Shown in pieces: positions 24,717 to 34,111 of a stretch of 64,000 bases of DNA. A program made the translations under genes and the position numbers. Position 1 is the stretch's first letter. Each line of letters starts with the position of its first letter. This DNA is from Anoxybacillus tengchongensis (GTDB lineage: Bacteria; Bacillota; Bacilli; Bacillales; Anoxybacillaceae). The notes below the pieces were generated by a model, which made no database searches, had not been told where the DNA came from, and was given only the letters and a program-made list of their open reading frames with translations. The stretch is from the NCBI RefSeq assembly GCF_014201585.1, contig NZ_JACHES010000007.1, positions 21,507 to 85,506 of the forward strand, in the 5' to 3' direction.

Positions 24717-27700
24717 ATGGGTGCTTCATCGCGCGGGATTAATTAATTTTTGGTATTACGACGAACAATATTTCGAGTTTGCAGACGGCAAGTTGTTGTT
24801 GCGCGGGACGAACGGCTCTGGGAAGTCAGTAACGATGCAAAGCTTGCTTCCTGTCTTATTGGACGGAAAAAAAACGCCCGACCGGCTGGACCCGTTCGGT
24901 TCTCGGGCACGAAAAATGGAAGATTACTTGCTTGGCGAAAAGGAAATTGTCGATCGCGATGAGCGGACAGGCTATTTATTTTTAGAATATAAGCGAATGC
25001 AGACGGAACAATACGTAACGACAGGGATTGGCTTACGGGCAAAGCGGCAAAAAAATATGGACTTTTGGGGATTCGTCGTTTTTGATAACCGCCGCATCGG
25101 CCGCGATTTATTTTTATATAAAACAGAAAAATCAGCGGACGGAACGGAAAAAATCCCGCTCACCAAACGCGAACTAGCAAATGTACTTGGCAACGGCGGA
25201 ACGGTCGTTGATTCGCAAAAAGAATATATGGAGCTCGTCAATAAGCACGTTTTCCGATTTGAATCGATGGAGGCGTTTCAAGAATTAATTGAGCTGTTGA
25301 TTCAATTGCGTAGCCCGAAGCTATCGAAAGATTTTAAGCCGACGGTTATTTACGAAATTTTAGAAAGCTCGCTTCCGGCGTTGACAGATGACGAGTTGCG
25401 CCATTTATCGGAAACGATTGAAAATATGGACCAAACGAAACAGCAGCTAGAGCAGCTAGAGCGCGATGAGCAATCACTAAAACGGCTTTGTGCGCAATAT
25501 CGAGCGTATAACGAGTATATGATCGCGGAAAAAGCAAGCGAATGGATAAAGGCTGACAAACAAGTGAAGCGGCTAGCAGAAGAAGAAAAGCAATGGCTTG
25601 CGGAGGAACAGGAAAAGCAAGCGCACCTTGTCAATTTGAGCGAATACATTCAAACGCTTGCAAACGAACAGGACGTATTGCATCAACGAGAATTAGAGTT
25701 AGCGAGCCACGAAGTGTTTCAAGCGGCGAAAGAATATGAGCGAGTCCAACAAGAAATACGCGACATTCATGACAAGCACCAAAAACTATTGCGGCAAATC
25801 GATGAAAAAGAGCAGCTCGAACGCCGCTATAAGCGCCAGTTAGAAGAAGACGAAGACCGGCGGTACCAGACGGAAAAGCAACTCACGCAGCAAGTAGAAG
25901 ACTTACGGCATGATGCGATGGAAAGTTCCTTCTCTGCCCATGCTCTTAACGAAGCGGACTTTGCTCGACAGCGCCAAACGAAATTTGACTTTACCGTCTG
26001 GAAGCGAGAAGGGCAAGAATACGTTGAAAAACTAGAACAAACGATTGCGCTTTGGCGACGCCATGACGAAATGAAGGCGCGCTATGAAGAAACGAGTAAA
26101 GAGGCAGGGGAGCTGCAGCGGGAAGTAGACGAATTGCGCCATGAAGAAGCGAAATGGCTCGAACTGTTAGAAAACGAAAAAGCGCGTTTCCAACAAGAAG
26201 TATTTCGCTGGCTCGAACAATGCCAAGACCAAGACGTTTCCGTACCGGAACCCTCTGTCCAACTATTTTTACAGCGCCTTCACGAACTATACGAAACGTA
26301 TCACGTCGATGAGATGAAGCAACCGTTTACGGAAGCGTATTACGAAGCACTCAATCGAAAAAACGAAGAAAAAATGAAGCAAAAGCATACGTGCACGTTA
26401 TTAGAAGAAAAAATTGCCTCAAAAGAAGCCGAATGGAACCAATGGAAAACGCAAAAAGACCCCGAGCTCACGCGCGATGAACAAACGATCGCTGCGCGGG
26501 CGGAGCTAGATGAGAAAGGGATTGCTTTTGTCCCGTTTTATGCAGGGGTGGAATTTCAAGACCATGTACCAGAACCGCTTCGGGAGCGGATTGAATCGGC
26601 ATTGTATCATGCAGGGCTACTTGATGCGTTAATTACAGAAACCGATGTCGAAGTAACGTGTGACCGAGTGATTGTTCCACGCCCCGTCGAACTGGCGCAT
26701 ACATTGGCAGACTATTTGCAGCCGGATGTAGATGAAGGATGCAAAGTATCCAAAACGCGCATTAACGAAGTACTTCAAAGCATCGTTCTTGCCGATGGAG
26801 AAATGGACGGAACGTTTATGCTTCATGAAGAAGGGCGTTATACGCTCGGCTTAATCAAAGGGCATGCCCCGGCGCGGGAAAAAGCGTTGTTTATCGGACG
26901 CACTGCCCGCAAGCGTTGGCGGCTAGAAAAGATCGCCGCACTCGAAGCAGAACTCCACGAACTTCGCGCCCAGCTTCATGAGGAAACCGACATGCTAAAA
27001 CAGCTCGATCAGACGATTGCGCAAATAACCCGCTGGTTTCGTGCCTTTCCAACCGACCGCGACATGCGCGCAGCCTTTGAAGAACGGGAAAAAACGAAGC
27101 GAATGATAATAAGCAAACAACGCGAATGGGAAAAGAAAAACGAAAAGTTAGCCCAGCTTGCCCGCGATTGGCAACAAGCAAAACAAACGTTGCGCGAGCA
27201 AACCGAGGGGCTCGATTTAGAGTTTTCCAAAGACGGCTATGAACAGGCGCTTGTTTTTATGAAATCGTATATGCGCGGGCTTCATGAATTGCAAATGATC
27301 CATCGGGAGTTTCTCCATTTGCTTGACATGATTCACCATCGGACAGAGCAGTTAGAAACGTTGCAACAAGAGATCGACGAAACGAAAGGCGAACGGCATA
27401 TGCTCGCAAAAGAGCAGCAAAAACTCGAACTGAAACGGCAAGAAATCGAGCGGACGCTGCAACTAATGGGCGCAGAAGAAGTTCAAGCGGAAATTCAGCG
27501 CGTCCGCGACCGGTTGGCATTTTTGCAGCGAGAAATGCCAGCGAAAATGAACGAGCGCATTGCGCTAGAGCATGAGCTGAAAGCCATTCGTGAAAAATGC
27601 GCGCAGCTTTCGGTGAAAGAAACGTTCGCGAAGCGGCTAGCGGAGGCGTGGAAGCGGTCGTTTGCGCGAGAGCTTTCCCTTGAGCTTGTAGAGCTTCACG

Positions 27701-28851
27701 GTTCTGATTGGTTGGAAAAAGCAAAAGAAGCGATGCAGCAATACGGGGCGCTAGCGAAAGAAGCTCGAACGTCGCTTGTGAACCGATTAAATAGCGTCTT
27801 TTTCCAAGAGTCGGCGAATTTAACGGAATACCGGCTCAACCAAGAGCCCGTCGCAGCTGAGGAGGACAATTTGTTTACGGATATCGAGCTAGACGAAGAA
27901 ATGGAATTAAAAGTCTCCGGATGGAGAGAAAAGCAAGACCGCATCGTCCTTTTGCTTGATTATAAAGGGCAGCGCGTATCACCATTTTATGTATTGCGTG
28001 AAATCGAGAACGACATTTTCTTGCAGCGGGAATATATGAAAGAGCAAGACCGCGAATTGTATGAAGAAATTATTTTAAAAACGATCGGTCGAATTTTGCG
28101 CAGCCGCATTCAACGGGCGGAGCGTTGGGTAAAAGATATGAATGAACTAATGCAGCAGCTCGACACGTCTTCCGGGCTTGTGTTGTTTATTCAATGGAAG
28201 CCGCGCACCGCGGAAACGGAAGAAGAGATGGATACGAAAGAGCTTGTCGAGTTGTTGCGGATGAACTCGCGGCTATTAAAAGAGGAAGATTTGCAGCGAG
28301 TGACGAAACATTTCCGCTCGAAAATTCATCGGGCGCGCGAATTGCTAGAAGAGCGCGGCCAAGGCAATACGCTCCACCAAATTATTAAAGAAGTATTAGA
28401 CTATCGGAAATGGTTTTCGTTTACCCTTTATTACCAAAAAACGAATGAACCGAAACGGGAGTTGACGAACCAACGTTTCTATCAATTTAGCGGCGGGGAG
28501 AAAGCGATGGCGATGTATATTCCTTTGTTTGCCGCGACGTATTCGCGCTATCAAGAAGCAGCAGACGATGCGCCGTACATTATTTCGTTGGATGAAGCGT
28601 TCGCGGGGGTAGACGAAAATAATATTCGCAATATGTTCGGGCTTGTCGAGCAGCTTGGGTTTAACTATGTGATGAACTCGCAAGCGCTCTGGGGCGATTA
28701 TGATACCGTTCCGGCGCTATCGATTTGCGAACTCGTTCGTCCGAAAAATGCTTCGTTCGTGACGGTCATTCGCTATTATTGGAACGGAAAAGTAAAGCAG
28801 CTTGTCGTCGAGGATGCAAGAAAGGGTGAGATCATTGAACCGATTAGATGA
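24706..28851 (+). CDS. jetC: Wadjet type I protein JetC (SMC-like ATPase, TIGR02680-like)
   Basis: A 1381-residue motor subunit. Walker A is RGTNGSGKSV at residues 33-42 (Lys40). A long coiled coil with a central hinge-like region (residues about 590-700) follows. The C-terminal half-ATPase has the signature SGGEKAMAMYIPLF near residue 1262 and Walker B YIISLDEAFAG near 1295. The ATG at 24706 is 8 bases after AAAGGAAG; the preceding ATG at 24703 is equally possible. All ATPase motifs are intact, so the motor should extrude DNA loops. Confidence 0.93.
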   Translation: MTNKWVLHRAGLINFWYYDEQYFEFADGKLLLRGTNGSGKSVTMQSLLPVLLDGKKTPDRLDPFGSRARKMEDYLLGEKEIVDRDERTGYLFLEYKRMQTEQYVTTGIGLRAKRQKNMDFWGFVVFDNRRIGRDLFLYKTEKSADGTEKIPLTKRELANVLGNGGTVVDSQKEYMELVNKHVFRFESMEAFQELIELLIQLRSPKLSKDFKPTVIYEILESSLPALTDDELRHLSETIENMDQTKQQLEQLERDEQSLKRLCAQYRAYNEYMIAEKASEWIKADKQVKRLAEEEKQWLAEEQEKQAHLVNLSEYIQTLANEQDVLHQRELELASHEVFQAAKEYERVQQEIRDIHDKHQKLLRQIDEKEQLERRYKRQLEEDEDRRYQTEKQLTQQVEDLRHDAMESSFSAHALNEADFARQRQTKFDFTVWKREGQEYVEKLEQTIALWRRHDEMKARYEETSKEAGELQREVDELRHEEAKWLELLENEKARFQQEVFRWLEQCQDQDVSVPEPSVQLFLQRLHELYETYHVDEMKQPFTEAYYEALNRKNEEKMKQKHTCTLLEEKIASKEAEWNQWKTQKDPELTRDEQTIAARAELDEKGIAFVPFYAGVEFQDHVPEPLRERIESALYHAGLLDALITETDVEVTCDRVIVPRPVELAHTLADYLQPDVDEGCKVSKTRINEVLQSIVLADGEMDGTFMLHEEGRYTLGLIKGHAPAREKALFIGRTARKRWRLEKIAALEAELHELRAQLHEETDMLKQLDQTIAQITRWFRAFPTDRDMRAAFEEREKTKRMIISKQREWEKKNEKLAQLARDWQQAKQTLREQTEGLDLEFSKDGYEQALVFMKSYMRGLHELQMIHREFLHLLDMIHHRTEQLETLQQEIDETKGERHMLAKEQQKLELKRQEIERTLQLMGAEEVQAEIQRVRDRLAFLQREMPAKMNERIALEHELKAIREKCAQLSVKETFAKRLAEAWKRSFARELSLELVELHGSDWLEKAKEAMQQYGALAKEARTSLVNRLNSVFFQESANLTEYRLNQEPVAAEEDNLFTDIELDEEMELKVSGWREKQDRIVLLLDYKGQRVSPFYVLREIENDIFLQREYMKEQDRELYEEIILKTIGRILRSRIQRAERWVKDMNELMQQLDTSSGLVLFIQWKPRTAETEEEMDTKELVELLRMNSRLLKEEDLQRVTKHFRSKIHRARELLEERGQGNTLHQIIKEVLDYRKWFSFTLYYQKTNEPKRELTNQRFYQFSGGEKAMAMYIPLFAATYSRYQEAADDAPYIISLDEAFAGVDENNIRNMFGLVEQLGFNYVMNSQALWGDYDTVPALSICELVRPKNASFVTVIRYYWNGKVKQLVVEDARKGEIIEPIR

Positions 28852-30079
28852 GGCGGTGCAATTTTTTCGCGGTGAACGTTCGTTTCACCGCCTTTTTTGC
28901 GAAATGAAAAAGAAATACGAATCGCTTGGCCGCATTGGGGGTACGATTTCCGTTTCGTCTTTTTCGGCGGAGGAAAAGGAAGCGATCGCGTCGTTTTTTG
29001 GCAAAGAAATGAGCCGCGTGTCGCTCGCGGCGTTTGAACAACAGCTTGCGAATACAAGGTTTGCTGGCATTTCTCTCGTGGAGTTGCTGTCATGCTATTT
29101 TGGCGAACCGCTTGTGACGAAAAAAGAACAGCAGATAGAAGCAGAGCGCGAAAAAGAAGCGTATTTTGCACGACTTATAAGTATGTATCGGGCACAGCGC
29201 GATTGGTTGATGGCGGTAGAAAAACAGCGGTTTGTGCAATTAGCGTATCAACAAAACCATCACGCGTTAGAGGCGGCGCTTTCTGCTGTTTGCCGCGCGC
29301 TCGAACAGCTTCCGTCCACCTACGTTCGCTTGCCCGTTTTTGCGCAAAAAGTAGCGAACGACCCACATACGTTTGATTTGCATACGCTTGCGGGGAAGCT
29401 ATTGCTTTCGGCGCTGCAATTTTATGCGGATACCGAATACGACCTTTCGTCGGTAGAAGACGTGAACGAACTGTTGCAGTCGTACCGGCTGTTGCGGGAA
29501 GATGTATTAAACTTTGTGACATGCGCTGGCGTGATGGCAGAAACAGAGAAAGGCCGCCATCCTGTTTTCGCTGCCGCATGTAAAACGAATATGGCGCTAA
29601 ATGTTCCGCTGCGGGAAGTGATGCCGCTAGTGCGGGCGTATCCGTCCGTAGGCAACAACGTCTTTGTCGTCGAAAATGCCGGCGTGTTTTCGACGCTATT
29701 AGACGCGAACGTGCCGCTCATCAGCACAAATGGTCAATTGAATTTAGCGACGATATGGCTGCTTGATTTACTCGTAAAAGAAGGGGTTACCCTTTATTAT
29801 TCGGGCGATTTTGACCCAGAAGGATTAAAAATGGCGCAGCGCCTTGCTGAACGATACGCTTCATCTGTTCGGCTTTGGCATTACGACTATTCTGATTATT
29901 TGGCGACAAAACCGACCGTTCTGTTGCCGGGCGAGCGCTTAGCGAAATTGCAATCGGTGACGCTTCATGACTTGCAAGCAGTAAAACAAGAAATGTTGCG
30001 GCGGAAAAAAGCAGGATACCAAGAGGCGCTTGTGGAACAGTTGAGGAGGGAGGTGGAGGGATATGTTGATTTTATTTGA
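28835..30079 (+). CDS. jetD: Wadjet type I protein JetD (TOPRIM nuclease, DUF2399/TIGR02679-like)
   Basis: About 414 residues. JetD is the nuclease that cleaves the extruded circular DNA. The C-terminal TOPRIM domain has the acidic residues in VENAGVFSTLL and YYSGDFDPEGLKMAQ (about residues 320-332, D-x-D). The N-terminal part is helical. TTG at 28835 is favoured because AAAGGGTGAG lies 6 bases upstream; ATG 28814 is an alternative. The gene overlaps the jetC end by 17 bases. All four Wadjet genes are complete. Confidence 0.9.
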   Translation: MNRLDEAVQFFRGERSFHRLFCEMKKKYESLGRIGGTISVSSFSAEEKEAIASFFGKEMSRVSLAAFEQQLANTRFAGISLVELLSCYFGEPLVTKKEQQIEAEREKEAYFARLISMYRAQRDWLMAVEKQRFVQLAYQQNHHALEAALSAVCRALEQLPSTYVRLPVFAQKVANDPHTFDLHTLAGKLLLSALQFYADTEYDLSSVEDVNELLQSYRLLREDVLNFVTCAGVMAETEKGRHPVFAAACKTNMALNVPLREVMPLVRAYPSVGNNVFVVENAGVFSTLLDANVPLISTNGQLNLATIWLLDLLVKEGVTLYYSGDFDPEGLKMAQRLAERYASSVRLWHYDYSDYLATKPTVLLPGERLAKLQSVTLHDLQAVKQEMLRRKKAGYQEALVEQLRREVEGYVDFI

Positions 30080-30136
30080 ATTGTTGATTTTGTTGGAGTT
30101 TTGGTAGTAAAATAATTTTAACAGGAGGTGGGAAAA

Positions 30137-30805
30137 GTGACACGTGCCATCGACCGAGAACAAGAACATATGTGGGATAGTGTGTACATTCTTTCGCAAA
30201 TTAATAGTGAAAAGGCGAAAGCTGTATTTAAAGCAGCAATTGAAAAATCTTTTTGGCAACTAGGGATTACGCTCCCTGTTTTTTCAACCATTCGCTTTTC
30301 ATTGCCAAATGAGGAGCACCTTTCCTTGCTTCGGGACATCGAAAAGAAAATGCGAGAGGCTTATACAACGAAAGAACAGGAGAAGGCGTATGAATATTTA
30401 GTGGATTATATTGAACAACTGTCCGAAATAGCGGAAGGGGATTCGCTGAATGTTCGCAAAAAATTGCTTGTTTCCCTGTTAAGTGAAAGTGCTAAATTAA
30501 ACAATAAAATAAAAAACTACCAGCTACCAACCTCTATCGTTTCATTTCCATCTAGACAGACTGCTATTGCTTATTACACGACGACTGAAGTAGCGAAAAA
30601 GCTCGGGTTAAGTGACCAAACGATTCGGCGAATGTGTGAAACTGGAAGATTCCCGGGGGCATATAAAACAGATGGCGGTCATTGGAGAATTCCACAAGAC
30701 ATTTTTGTTACAACGCCAGAACAAGATGACCGTGCAGAGCAAATCCTACACCAAATCGATAGAAAGAACCAAGAGGCAGGGGATGTAGATGAATTTAATC
30801 TATGA
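30137..30805 (+). CDS. HTH (excisionase/MerR-like) protein, probable antitoxin
   Basis: A 222-residue protein, GTG at 30137 eight bases after AGGAGG. The N-terminal 150 residues are helical and of no family I recognise. The C-terminus is an excisionase-type winged helix: YYTTTEVAKKLGLSDQTIRRMCETG and KTDGGHWRIPQDIF. It overlaps the following PIN gene by 17 bases. An HTH protein overlapping a PIN nuclease gene is the usual layout of a type II toxin-antitoxin pair, so it probably binds both the toxin and its own promoter; this is inference. It lies 57 bases after jetD. Confidence 0.75.
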   Translation: MTRAIDREQEHMWDSVYILSQINSEKAKAVFKAAIEKSFWQLGITLPVFSTIRFSLPNEEHLSLLRDIEKKMREAYTTKEQEKAYEYLVDYIEQLSEIAEGDSLNVRKKLLVSLLSESAKLNNKIKNYQLPTSIVSFPSRQTAIAYYTTTEVAKKLGLSDQTIRRMCETGRFPGAYKTDGGHWRIPQDIFVTTPEQDDRAEQILHQIDRKNQEAGDVDEFNL

Positions 30806-31412
30806 TTCCCTGCGTCCCCCTAAAGTATTGATCGATACGACCGTTTTATGCGGTGCGTTGCGAGTCGATGGAATCAACCGAAAGATTCTTAAAGCGGCTC
30901 GTTTCCCACATTTCTTTCAGCCAGTCATATCACGTGTTTGTTTATTTGAGTTTGTTAGAAATGCTTTCCAAGGACTTGGAAAAGGAGATAAGATGGTTAT
31001 ATACACTCTGCAAGAAATCGAAGCATTTTTAAACGAATTTTTATGTCCAATCTTTCGGTACTATACAAACCTTCCTGTTAATAGCTTAGTTGGTCGGTAT
31101 AGTGTTGAAACAATCATGCAAGAGAATCGTCCGATTGGAGAAGTATTGGTCGAGTTAAGCGGATGCGATCACGAAACTGCTAAGCAGATTATTACTTCGC
31201 AAGAAATGTCTGAGCCACTTTATCGTTTTGATCAAGAAGACTTTCATGTTTGGATAACAGCTATTCAAGAGGAATGTGATTACATACTTACGACCAATTA
31301 TCGGCGATTTCCAGCCCAGATTGGATCGATTAAGCGCATTCATCCGAGGGAGTTTTATAGGTATTTATCTGATATGGAATATGTATTTAAAGAGAGGGAA
31401 AGCGATGAATGA
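30789..31412 (+). CDS. PIN-domain protein, probable toxin
   Basis: A 207-residue protein with ATG 7 bases after AGGGGATG. PIN features: N-terminal Asp in KVLIDTTVLCGALR, a central acidic residue in ISRVCLFEFVRNAF, and the C-terminal CDYILTTNYRRFP. PIN toxins are RNases; 207 residues is longer than VapC (about 130), so this is a PIN_3-like or extended type. It overlaps both neighbours (17 bases with the HTH gene, 8 bases with the aldehyde dehydrogenase), so all three are translationally coupled. Confidence 0.75.
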   Translation: MNLIYDSLRPPKVLIDTTVLCGALRVDGINRKILKAARFPHFFQPVISRVCLFEFVRNAFQGLGKGDKMVIYTLQEIEAFLNEFLCPIFRYYTNLPVNSLVGRYSVETIMQENRPIGEVLVELSGCDHETAKQIITSQEMSEPLYRFDQEDFHVWITAIQEECDYILTTNYRRFPAQIGSIKRIHPREFYRYLSDMEYVFKERESDE

Positions 31413-32754
31413 CATTGTGCAAAAACAGAAGCGGTATTTTCGCACAGGGGCGACGCTTTCGTTGTCTTTTCGGCTTGCGCAGCTTGCTCGTTTGAAAGAA
31501 ACGATTCAAGCGCATGAGCAAGCAATCATCGATACACTAGCAAAAGAACTGCATAAATCGCCGTTGGAAGCATATACCACAGAAATCGGGATCGTGTATG
31601 AAGAAATCCATTTTATCACGAAGCGACTGAGCGATTGGATGAAGCCACAACGTGTGCCGACGCCGTTGACGCACTTTGGGTCAAAAAGTTACATATATCC
31701 AGAGCCATATGGGGTCACTTTAATTATCTCGCCATGGAATTATCCGTTTCAGCTTGCGATGAGTCCGCTTATCGGCGCGATTGCGACAGGAAATTGTGCG
31801 GTAGTGAAGCCGTCTGAATATACGCCGGCGATGTCGGCATTGTTAAAAACAATAGTTTCCGAAGCGTTTCCGGAAGAGTATGTTACTGTCGTAGAGGGCG
31901 GTGCGGACGTCAGCCAGCAGCTGCTTGATTTACGCTTTGACCATATTTTTTTCACCGGAAGCGTGCCGGTTGGAAAAATCGTCATGGCAGCGGCAGCGAA
32001 ACATTTAACGCCTGTCACGCTGGAACTTGGCGGAAAAAGCCCAGTGATCGTCGACGCCTCCGCGCATATTGATTTAGCTGCCAAACGAATCGTATGGGGA
32101 AAATTTTTAAACGCTGGGCAAACGTGTATTGCGCCTGATTATGTGCTCGTTCATATTTCGGTGAAATCTTTGTTGATTGAGCGAATGAAGCAGTATATAG
32201 AACAGTTATACGGTGATAAAGATGCGTATAGTCGTATTGTTACTGTTCGTCATGCTGAACGGCTCGTTCGTTTTTTAACAAATGGTATCGTTGTACATGG
32301 TGGAACGTATGACATTGAGCAACGTTGGATCGAGCCGACGTTGCTAGAGGATGTGACGTGGGAAGATGACATTATGAAAGAAGAAATTTTTGGACCGATA
32401 TTGCCGCTCGTTACGTTTAAGACAATGGATGAAGCAATCCAAATGATCAACGATTACGAAAAGCCACTTGCGCTTTATTTGTTTTCAGAAGATCGCGATG
32501 TGCAACAACAAGTATTACAACAAGTTAGTTTTGGTGGAGGATGTATTAACGACACGATCATGCACATCGCCAGCCCACATCTACCATTCGGCGGCGTTGG
32601 ACAAAGCGGAATTGGTGCATACCATGGAAAAGCAAGTTTTGATGCATTTACTCATTACAAAAGTGTGCTCAAACAGACAACGAAATTTGATATTCCTTTG
32701 CGTTATCCAAACTTTCCACATGCGCTCAAATGGGTGCGGAAGTTATTGAGATGA
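31405..32754 (+). CDS. Class 3-like aldehyde dehydrogenase
   Basis: About 449 residues, similar in size and motifs to B. subtilis YwdH. It oxidises aldehydes to acids with NAD(P)+. Visible: SPWNYPFQLAMSPLIG, FFTGSVPVGK, Glu in TLELGGKSP, and catalytic Cys in NAGQTCIAPDY. The C-terminal FGGVGQSGIGAYHG and a short tail of basic/hydrophobic residues are family-typical. The ATG at 31405 follows AGAGAGGG and lies inside the end of the PIN gene, an odd partner for a metabolic enzyme. Confidence 0.92.
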   Translation: MNDIVQKQKRYFRTGATLSLSFRLAQLARLKETIQAHEQAIIDTLAKELHKSPLEAYTTEIGIVYEEIHFITKRLSDWMKPQRVPTPLTHFGSKSYIYPEPYGVTLIISPWNYPFQLAMSPLIGAIATGNCAVVKPSEYTPAMSALLKTIVSEAFPEEYVTVVEGGADVSQQLLDLRFDHIFFTGSVPVGKIVMAAAAKHLTPVTLELGGKSPVIVDASAHIDLAAKRIVWGKFLNAGQTCIAPDYVLVHISVKSLLIERMKQYIEQLYGDKDAYSRIVTVRHAERLVRFLTNGIVVHGGTYDIEQRWIEPTLLEDVTWEDDIMKEEIFGPILPLVTFKTMDEAIQMINDYEKPLALYLFSEDRDVQQQVLQQVSFGGGCINDTIMHIASPHLPFGGVGQSGIGAYHGKASFDAFTHYKSVLKQTTKFDIPLRYPNFPHALKWVRKLLR

Positions 32755-32896
32755 AAAAATGTTCCCAACGGGGTACTTTTTGTTTTTGGTTAATAAATTT
32801 GAACAAATTTCGAAAAAAATTTAACGAAAATGTGACACATTTTCAAACGAACATCCTATTTCTTTTTTCATTTCCATGTATTATACAAAAAACAAC

Positions 32897-32945
32897 GCTT
32901 TTCTCGCTTATTTTTTAAAGTTGAGAAAAGCTTTTTTCTTTTTGT
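32897..32945 (+). terminator. Terminator downstream of the aldehyde dehydrogenase gene
   Basis: Perfect 9-bp stem GCTTTTCTC (32897-32905) / GAGAAAAGC (32923-32931), 17-base loop, then TTTTTTCTTTTT. The 32755-33130 gap is otherwise AT-rich leader DNA before qoxA with no gene; TTAAAAT near 33024 could be a -10 box but no convincing -35 is seen. Confidence 0.75.
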
Positions 32946-33130
32946 CAATGATTTTGCTTTTTATTTTCCCCTCAATGCAGTTTCTTCCTTCCTTTTTTCG
33001 TCACAATTATTTTTACAATACATGTTAAAATCATTTCAATAGTGTTAATACTACAAAGTTAATAAATTTCGTTCGTTACTCATTTATCGAGATGCTCAAT
33101 GAATCACAATTTTTGTTGAGGTGAAGAAAG

Positions 33131-34111
33131 ATGAAGCGTTTGTTTTCCTTATTAGTAGCTGGATTGCTTCCGCTCCTTGGAGGCTGTGAGATGGTCGTTT
33201 TTCAACCACAAGGACCAGCTGCACGAAGCATTACGGAGTTGATTAACTGGTCGATTTGGTGGATGCTTCTTGTCGTTGTCGTTGTATTTGCTTTGTTCGC
33301 TTATATCGTATGGAAATATCGCGATCGACCTGAGCGAAAGGGAGAGGAGCCGCCTGAGGAACACGGAAGTACGGTGCTTGAAATTGTATGGACGGTGATT
33401 CCGATTTTAATCGTTATTGCATTAACGATTCCAACAGTTAGAACGTTATACGATTTAGAAAAACCACCGAAAGGGTACGAAGATCAAGAGCCACTTGTCA
33501 TTCATGTCACGTCGGCAGATTGGAAATGGATTTTTAGCTACCCGGAACAAAATATTGAAACAGTAAACTATGTCAATATTCCGGCAAACCGACTTGTATT
33601 ATTTAAAATGACTTCCGCATCGACAATGCAGTCGTTTTGGGTACCGGCATTAGCTGGGCAAAAATATACGATGAACAAAATGGAAACGGAATTGTACGTT
33701 GTTGCGGAGCGCCCAGGATCGTATGAAGGACGAAATACGAACTTTAATGGACGTGGGTATGCGCATATGCAGTTTGAAGTGTTAGCGCAAACGCCAAAAG
33801 AGTTTGAAAAATGGGTGCAAGAAGTAAAACAAAAGGCACCGAAATTAACGAAAGAAAAATATGAGGAATTATTGTTGCCGACACATTTAGGACGGTTAAC
33901 ATTTATAGGTACACATTTACAATGGGTGAATCATGCGGATGCACATTCCAAGACGTACACAAACCCAGAGCTATATCGTGGCCATGGGTATCAAGGAAAA
34001 ACTTTTACTGATGAAGACAACTATAAATCTAGTTCATCATCCAATTGTAACGAAGAAGATGAACAACAAGCTTTAGAGAGTGATAGCGGAGGTGAACATC
34101 ATGGGCATTAA
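33131..34111 (+). CDS. qoxA: Cytochrome aa3 quinol oxidase subunit II
   Basis: A 326-residue membrane-anchored lipoprotein. The signal peptide ends LLGGC (Cys19), followed by two transmembrane helices (WWMLLVVVVVFALFAYIVW; EIVWTVIPILIVIALTI) and a cupredoxin-like domain. The Cys/His ligands of the CuA site are missing (the region reads MTSASTMQSFWVPALAGQKYTMNKM), so electrons come from quinol, not cytochrome c. The C-terminal tail after residue 290 is Ser, Glu and His rich. AGGTGAAG precedes the ATG. First gene of qoxABCD. Confidence 0.94.
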   Translation: MKRLFSLLVAGLLPLLGGCEMVVFQPQGPAARSITELINWSIWWMLLVVVVVFALFAYIVWKYRDRPERKGEEPPEEHGSTVLEIVWTVIPILIVIALTIPTVRTLYDLEKPPKGYEDQEPLVIHVTSADWKWIFSYPEQNIETVNYVNIPANRLVLFKMTSASTMQSFWVPALAGQKYTMNKMETELYVVAERPGSYEGRNTNFNGRGYAHMQFEVLAQTPKEFEKWVQEVKQKAPKLTKEKYEELLLPTHLGRLTFIGTHLQWVNHADAHSKTYTNPELYRGHGYQGKTFTDEDNYKSSSSSNCNEEDEQQALESDSGGEHHGH

